Source: an uncultured Spirochaetaceae bacterium (lineage in GTDB: Bacteria; Spirochaetota; Spirochaetia; Sphaerochaetales; Sphaerochaetaceae). Taken from it: a stretch of DNA of 33,476 bases. Every line of letters begins with the position of its first letter. The first letter of the stretch is position 1. The notes under the pieces were generated by a model, which made no database searches, was not told the origin of the DNA, and saw only the letters and a program-made list of their open reading frames with translations. The stretch covers positions 1 to 33,476 of the forward strand of contig CALXKU010000024.1 in NCBI GenBank assembly GCA_944389025.1. The letters run 5' to 3'. Positions 30,527 through 33,476 of the stretch are shown piece by piece. The position numbers were made by a program, and so were the translations under genes.

Positions 30527-31524
30527 GCAGAGGAAGCGAAAAATACTGGGTGAGGCTTGATTCCTCCAGGTTCGAGAACGGAGGGGACATAGACTACCTC
30601 CTCTCTCAGAAGGGGGGATCGGAATACGTATCACTATATATCAAGCTCTGCCTTGTCACCCGCAACACCAACGGCATGCTTGCGACGGAGTTCGGGAAGG
30701 ACATCATCATCCCGTACGACATAGACAAGATAGTGCGTGAGTGCAAGTACTTCTCACGCAACACCGTCCTCGTGGCGATGGAGGCGTACAAGAAGCTGGG
30801 CCTCATCTACACCAACCAGGACGGGAACCTTGTCATAGCCGACTACGAGGACATCATGAGGAAGGAATCCTCCTCTGCGGAAAGGGTCAGGGCTCTGAGG
30901 AAGAAGCAGCGGGAGGCGTTACAATGTAACGCACATTGTAACAAAAGTGTAACGCCTGATGTAACGCAAAAAGACGCTGAAAACGTTACAGGGCTGTTAC
31001 AGGATGTGTTACATTGTAACGAAAATCCCGCCCAGGAGGGGGAAAAAGAGCTCAAAGGGGATGAATCTGGCAATTCAAATCACAATAAGGCGTTACATTG
31101 TAACGCACATTGTAACAAAAGTGTAACGCCTGATGTAACGCAAAAAGAAGAGAGCACTGATGGTTCCTTCCCTCCCCCCTTTATTAATAATAATAAATCC
31201 CCTCTCCCTTCCTCCTTTACGAGAGAAGAAAAAGAACCCCCCTCCAAGATAGGCGCGTGCGAGGAGAACCCCACTGCAGGACCATCCCTCGATGATGTGA
31301 AGGCCTATTTCGAAGGCAACATGCTCAAGGGCTCTCCGGAGATCTTCTTCTTCCATCATGAGAGCATCGGATGGAGGGATCCGCAGGGGAGGGCGATCAC
31401 CAACTGGAGGGCGAGGGCCAAGAAATGGCACTACGACGAGGCCAAGTACTACCCGCAGGGTAATAGCGGGGATGTGAATACGGGGATGCAGAAGGACCTG
31501 AAGAAAGGAGTGAGCGACCTATGA
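30523..31524 (+). CDS. Phage replisome organizer / replication initiator
   Basis: The 333-residue protein has an N-terminal winged-helix region like the phage replisome organizer domain (EYVSLYIKLCLVTRNTNGML through YEDIMRKESSSAERVRALR, about 27-130). The middle is low-complexity and repeats CNAHCNKSVTPDVTQK twice. The C-terminal part VKAYFEGNMLKGSPEIFFFH and GWRDPQGRAITNWRARAKKW is typical of phage initiators that recruit a helicase loader. I start at ATG 30523, which overlaps the upstream stop; an upstream GTG-type frame at 30352 runs inside the previous gene. The repeated middle corresponds to DNA iterons, so the gene probably contains the origin it acts on. A DnaC-like gene follows with a 4-bp overlap. 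Confidence 0.85.
   Translation: MSRGSEKYWVRLDSSRFENGGDIDYLLSQKGGSEYVSLYIKLCLVTRNTNGMLATEFGKDIIIPYDIDKIVRECKYFSRNTVLVAMEAYKKLGLIYTNQDGNLVIADYEDIMRKESSSAERVRALRKKQREALQCNAHCNKSVTPDVTQKDAENVTGLLQDVLHCNENPAQEGEKELKGDESGNSNHNKALHCNAHCNKSVTPDVTQKEESTDGSFPPPFINNNKSPLPSSFTREEKEPPSKIGACEENPTAGPSLDDVKAYFEGNMLKGSPEIFFFHHESIGWRDPQGRAITNWRARAKKWHYDEAKYYPQGNSGDVNTGMQKDLKKGVSDL
30914..30974 (+). repeat. 61-bp direct repeat, copy 1 (iteron block)
   Basis: This copy holds GTTACA at 30918 and TGTAAC at 30925, 30937, 30948 and 30960. It differs from copy 2 by a single base (A at 30924). The two copies are offset by 174 bp, a multiple of three, so the reading frame is kept. Confidence 0.9.
30918..31198. other. 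Probable phage replication origin inside the initiator gene
   Basis: Fourteen copies of TGTAAC or its complement GTTACA occur in 222 bp (30918-31139), mostly 11 or 12 bp apart, so they face one side of the helix. Three pairs form 13-bp palindromes (30918, 31008, 31092). About 40 bp after the last copy comes a 19-bp A/T-only tract (31180-31198), a good melting site. The layout matches initiator-gene origins such as lambda ori within O. Confidence 0.72.
31088..31148 (+). repeat. 61-bp direct repeat, copy 2 (iteron block)
   Basis: This copy holds GTTACA at 31092 and TGTAAC at 31099, 31111, 31122 and 31134. It is identical to copy 1 except for T at 31098. Further hexamers (30985, 30996, 31008, 31015) lie between the copies. 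Confidence 0.9.
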
Positions 31525-32321
31525 GAGAGAAACGCTACTTGATGGGAAGAGACATTGCCAAGGACCTGGTCGCCGAGTCGGAGAAGATCAGGAAGAGGTG
31601 CGACATCAGATTCCTGGCGGAAAAGAACGGGCTGACGTTCGATGAGGCGGAGGGCATCTATATCGCCATGGATGAGGATGAGAGGAAGCAGCTGGGCGAT
31701 GAACGTCTGGAAGCGGAAAGAAGGCAGGAGGAAGAGGCGGAGAAGCAGAAGGAGGAGGACGCCCTGAGGGAGAAGTTCGACTCCCTCCTCGCAAGGATAC
31801 CTGAAAGGTTCAAGGATGCCGAGCTTGAAGACTTCAAAGGGCTTGAGATCTATGAAAGGGCCGTGGAGGCTGCATCGTCCGACAGGAGCTGGATAGCGCT
31901 GGGGTCGAACGGAGTAGGGAAGACGAGGCTTGCCTACGCTCTCCAGAAGACGTGGATCAGGAGGAGCGAGGACTGCAGGTATCTGACGGCCACGGAGCTC
32001 TCGAGCCTGATAAGGATGTGGATCATGCAGGGCTGCGACGTCTGCAGTAGGCTTGAGACCGAATACGGGTATGTCAGGCACCTCATCATCGACGAGATAG
32101 ACAAGGTGAAGGTGAACGAGAACTTCATCGCATTCTTCTCCCACATCATCGACTTCCGCTATTCGCATCTGAAGCAGACGATTGTGCTGGGCAACATCGA
32201 TATGGTGAGGCAGAGCCCTCAGGACCTGACGGGTGAGAGCGCCTACTCGCGCCTCACGGGGGAGGATGCGATAACCGCAACACTCTGGTACGACGACGAC
32301 AGGAGGAAGAGGAAGGCATGA
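31521..32321 (+). CDS. DnaC-like helicase loader ATPase
   Basis: This 266-residue AAA+ protein should load the replicative helicase at the phage origin. The N-terminal third is charged and possibly coiled (ERRQEEEAEKQKEEDALREK, about 65-90). The ATPase core has Walker A ALGSNGVGKTRLA (about 127-139) and Walker B HLIIDEIDK. The sensor segment IVLGNIDM and the arginine-containing AYSRLTG follow. It overlaps the initiator gene by 4 bp and the nuclease gene by 4 bp. No helicase gene is in the window, so it probably uses the host DnaB or one encoded further on. Confidence 0.88.
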   Translation: MREKRYLMGRDIAKDLVAESEKIRKRCDIRFLAEKNGLTFDEAEGIYIAMDEDERKQLGDERLEAERRQEEEAEKQKEEDALREKFDSLLARIPERFKDAELEDFKGLEIYERAVEAASSDRSWIALGSNGVGKTRLAYALQKTWIRRSEDCRYLTATELSSLIRMWIMQGCDVCSRLETEYGYVRHLIIDEIDKVKVNENFIAFFSHIIDFRYSHLKQTIVLGNIDMVRQSPQDLTGESAYSRLTGEDAITATLWYDDDRRKRKA

Positions 32322-32740
32322 AGAAGATGAGGACAAGATATCAGACCAGGATGCCCCTGAGGGAGAGGATGAAGGCGCCGAAGGAGGACGATGTCCAGAT
32401 GGAGGTCGCAAGGATCCTTTCGACCTCGAAGAAGGTCGCATTCTTCCACTCCATCCCTAACGAGGCGAGGGGCAGGAGCAAGGCCACACAGACAAGGCTT
32501 GTCTCCATGGGGCTTGCGGCGGGGGTCGCAGACCTCTTCGTATGGTGGGCCGACGGGACGTACGGCTACATGGAGGTCAAGACCGGCAAGGGAAGGCTCT
32601 CCCAGAAGCAGAAGGAGTTCCAGAGGCTGTGTGCGGAAAGGGGGATCGAGTATTCCGTGGTCAGATCGGGCCGCGACGTGTTCAAGGTCGCAAAGGGGCA
32701 TGCCCTGCCTGCCGGGAAGCAGGGCGAGGAGAAGCAGTGA
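32318..32740 (+). CDS. VRR-NUC domain nuclease
   Basis: This 140-residue protein consists almost only of a VRR-NUC fold of the PD-(D/E)XK superfamily. The catalytic residues are visible as AAGVADLFVW (Asp) and YMEVKTGKG (Glu-x-Lys), followed by LSQKQKEFQ. The N-terminal part contains EDDVQMEVARIL. Phage members are Holliday-junction-type or structure-specific nucleases in replication and recombination modules. It is coupled to the helicase loader by a 4-bp overlap and to the next gene by a GTGA overlap. Confidence 0.88.
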   Translation: MKKMRTRYQTRMPLRERMKAPKEDDVQMEVARILSTSKKVAFFHSIPNEARGRSKATQTRLVSMGLAAGVADLFVWWADGTYGYMEVKTGKGRLSQKQKEFQRLCAERGIEYSVVRSGRDVFKVAKGHALPAGKQGEEKQ

Positions 32741-33057
32741 AGAGCAGGATCTACATCAGGAAGACGAACAGGGGCTACGACTGGGACGAGGTCCCCGTCG
32801 ACCCTCCGGAGAGCGGATGCGAAGGATGCAGGAAGCATATAGGATACTTCACCGACAGCAGAGGAAGGAGGTACTCGAAGTGCAGGAGGTACTACAGCTG
32901 CTACAGTGGCGACTACCATGTGTGCGTACCTCTCGAGCATACGCCCTGCGGCTTCTTTTCAGGGGTCAGGGTCAAAAGGAACATCAAATCCCTCGGAGAT
33001 GGGGTGGACAGGCTCGTGTTCGGAGGGAAGCGTACAAGGAGGAAGGGTGGCATATGA
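32737..33057 (+). CDS. Small Cys-rich phage protein
   Basis: The GTG start at 32737 overlaps the nuclease stop (GTGA). The 106-residue product carries a CxxC pair (GCEGCRKH, about 29-33) and further cysteines in SKCRRYYSCYSGDYHVC. They are spaced so that one zinc-binding site is plausible. It is basic at the C-terminus (KRTRRKGG). I do not know the family. The location in a replication/modification operon suggests a nucleic-acid-linked role, which is inference only. Confidence 0.6.
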   Translation: MKSRIYIRKTNRGYDWDEVPVDPPESGCEGCRKHIGYFTDSRGRRYSKCRRYYSCYSGDYHVCVPLEHTPCGFFSGVRVKRNIKSLGDGVDRLVFGGKRTRRKGGI

Positions 33058-33245
33058 GCTGGTTGAACTGGAGCGCATTGGTATTGAGCGTGATATCGTT
33101 TTCGATTGCGATGTACAACCTCGGCAGGCTGCAGGGCTACGACAAGGGGAGGGAGGACGCATATTCGGATATGCTGAACTTCCTTTCCAGCCTGATGTCG
33201 ATTGCGGATGACGGCGAGTCCGACGGTGAAAAAGAGGAGATGTGA
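33054..33245 (+). CDS. Small membrane-anchored phage protein
   Basis: The 63-residue product has one hydrophobic segment (LVLSVISFSIAMYNLG, about 9-24) followed by GRLQGYDKGREDAYSDML and an acidic C-terminus. It is likely a single-span membrane protein. It overlaps the upstream gene as ATGA and is closely followed by the methyltransferase gene. Function unknown. Confidence 0.6.
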   Translation: MSWLNWSALVLSVISFSIAMYNLGRLQGYDKGREDAYSDMLNFLSSLMSIADDGESDGEKEEM

Positions 33246-33246
33246 T

Positions 33247-33476
33247 GTGGAGTTTGATTGCAGATACTCCTTCCACCTTTTCGCAGGAGCCGGAGGAGGG
33301 ATTTTATCCGACCTGCTTTCTGGACGAGAGGTCGTCGGGGCGGTCGAGATCGAGGAATATCCGCGGCTCGCTCTACTACAGAGGCAGGCCGATGGAATTC
33401 TCCCTTCTTTCCCCATCTGGGATGATGTCAGAAGTTTCGGCGTGGATAACGAGGAGACGAAGGAGTATGTCGCCTT
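33247..33476 (+). CDS. DNA cytosine-5 methyltransferase, N-terminal part, cut by the window end
   Basis: Starting at GTG 33247, the frame encodes EFDCRYSFHLFAGAGGGIL, where FAGAGGG is the SAM-binding motif I of C5 methyltransferases. It continues with VVGAVEIEEYPR (motif II) and PIWDDVRSF (motif III). The frame stays open to the last base, so the gene continues beyond the window; the catalytic PC motif is not reached. An ATG at 33245 is in another frame that does not match the family. Phages use such enzymes to protect their DNA from host restriction or to mark it. Confidence 0.85.
   Translation, partial: MEFDCRYSFHLFAGAGGGILSDLLSGREVVGAVEIEEYPRLALLQRQADGILPSFPIWDDVRSFGVDNEETKEYVA

Noticed and set aside
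30914-31148. The 61-bp repeats as a CRISPR array
   Set aside because: There are only two copies, in frame inside a gene, with hexamer sub-repeats and no spacer-repeat unit structure and no cas genes.
32391-33245. 284-residue Arg/Ser-rich plus-strand frame covering the nuclease and Cys-rich genes
   Set aside because: It is a shadow frame of the VRR-NUC gene. Only its last 63 residues, from ATG 33054, look like a real protein, and those are listed separately.

Overview
The window looks like spirochaete chromosome (a Spirochaetales or Sphaerochaeta/Treponema-like relative, probably host-associated) with the left part of an integrated temperate phage. The spirochaete call is an inference. It rests on the many lipoproteins with Ser-Cys or Val-Cys lipoboxes, a FadL/TraF-like outer-membrane protein paired with a lipoprotein, the gene order L21-L27-Obg-NadD-YqeK-RsfS, and an ABC binding protein whose signal peptide ends in AFAGGSKE. 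No rRNA or other decisive marker is present.

Chromosomal part (1 to about 23.9 kb). A lipoprotein gene diverges from a ComEC-like channel gene that overlaps rsmA. These are followed by pta, a prephenate-dehydrogenase-like gene coupled to mtaB, serine acetyltransferase, birA and argS. A TetR-type regulator has its operator inside its own promoter. The ribosome/GTPase cluster rplU-rpmA-obgE-nadD-yqeK-(lipoprotein)-rsfS comes next, then two MATE exporters on the minus strand. A lipoprotein and an outer-membrane beta-barrel form a plus-strand pair, followed by an orphan AbrB-like gene with a damaged end. A three-gene minus-strand ABC importer of the TrpXYZ type (binding protein, permease, ATPase) closes this part.

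Phage part (about 24.0 kb to the window end). A tyrosine integrase is followed by two lipoprotein genes and a small XRE repressor on the minus strand, which is the probable lysogenic module. Across a divergent operator region lie three overlapping plus-strand genes that together carry four ribbon-helix-helix-like units. A gene-poor stretch (28.0-28.45 kb) holds a strong leader hairpin, a class-I tRNA with anticodon UAA, a tRNA-Ser(UGA), and a 45-nt element with acceptor stem, D-loop-like segment and T arm but no anticodon arm. Then come an AlpA-like HTH gene, several small tightly coupled unknown genes, a replisome-organizer gene, a DnaC-like helicase loader, a VRR-NUC nuclease, two small genes and the start of a DNA cytosine methyltransferase. 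The right end of the phage lies outside the window.

The main points of interest are: (1) a likely phage replication origin inside the replisome-organizer gene, with 14 TGTAAC/GTTACA hexamers phased at 11-12 bp, a 61-bp direct repeat and a 19-bp pure A/T tract; (2) the phage RNA cluster with its arm-lacking tRNA-like element; (3) the RHH gene array; (4) at least six promoters, host and phage, whose -10 box lies 6-7 nt before the start codon, implying leaderless mRNAs; (5) twin lipoproteins beside the repressor.
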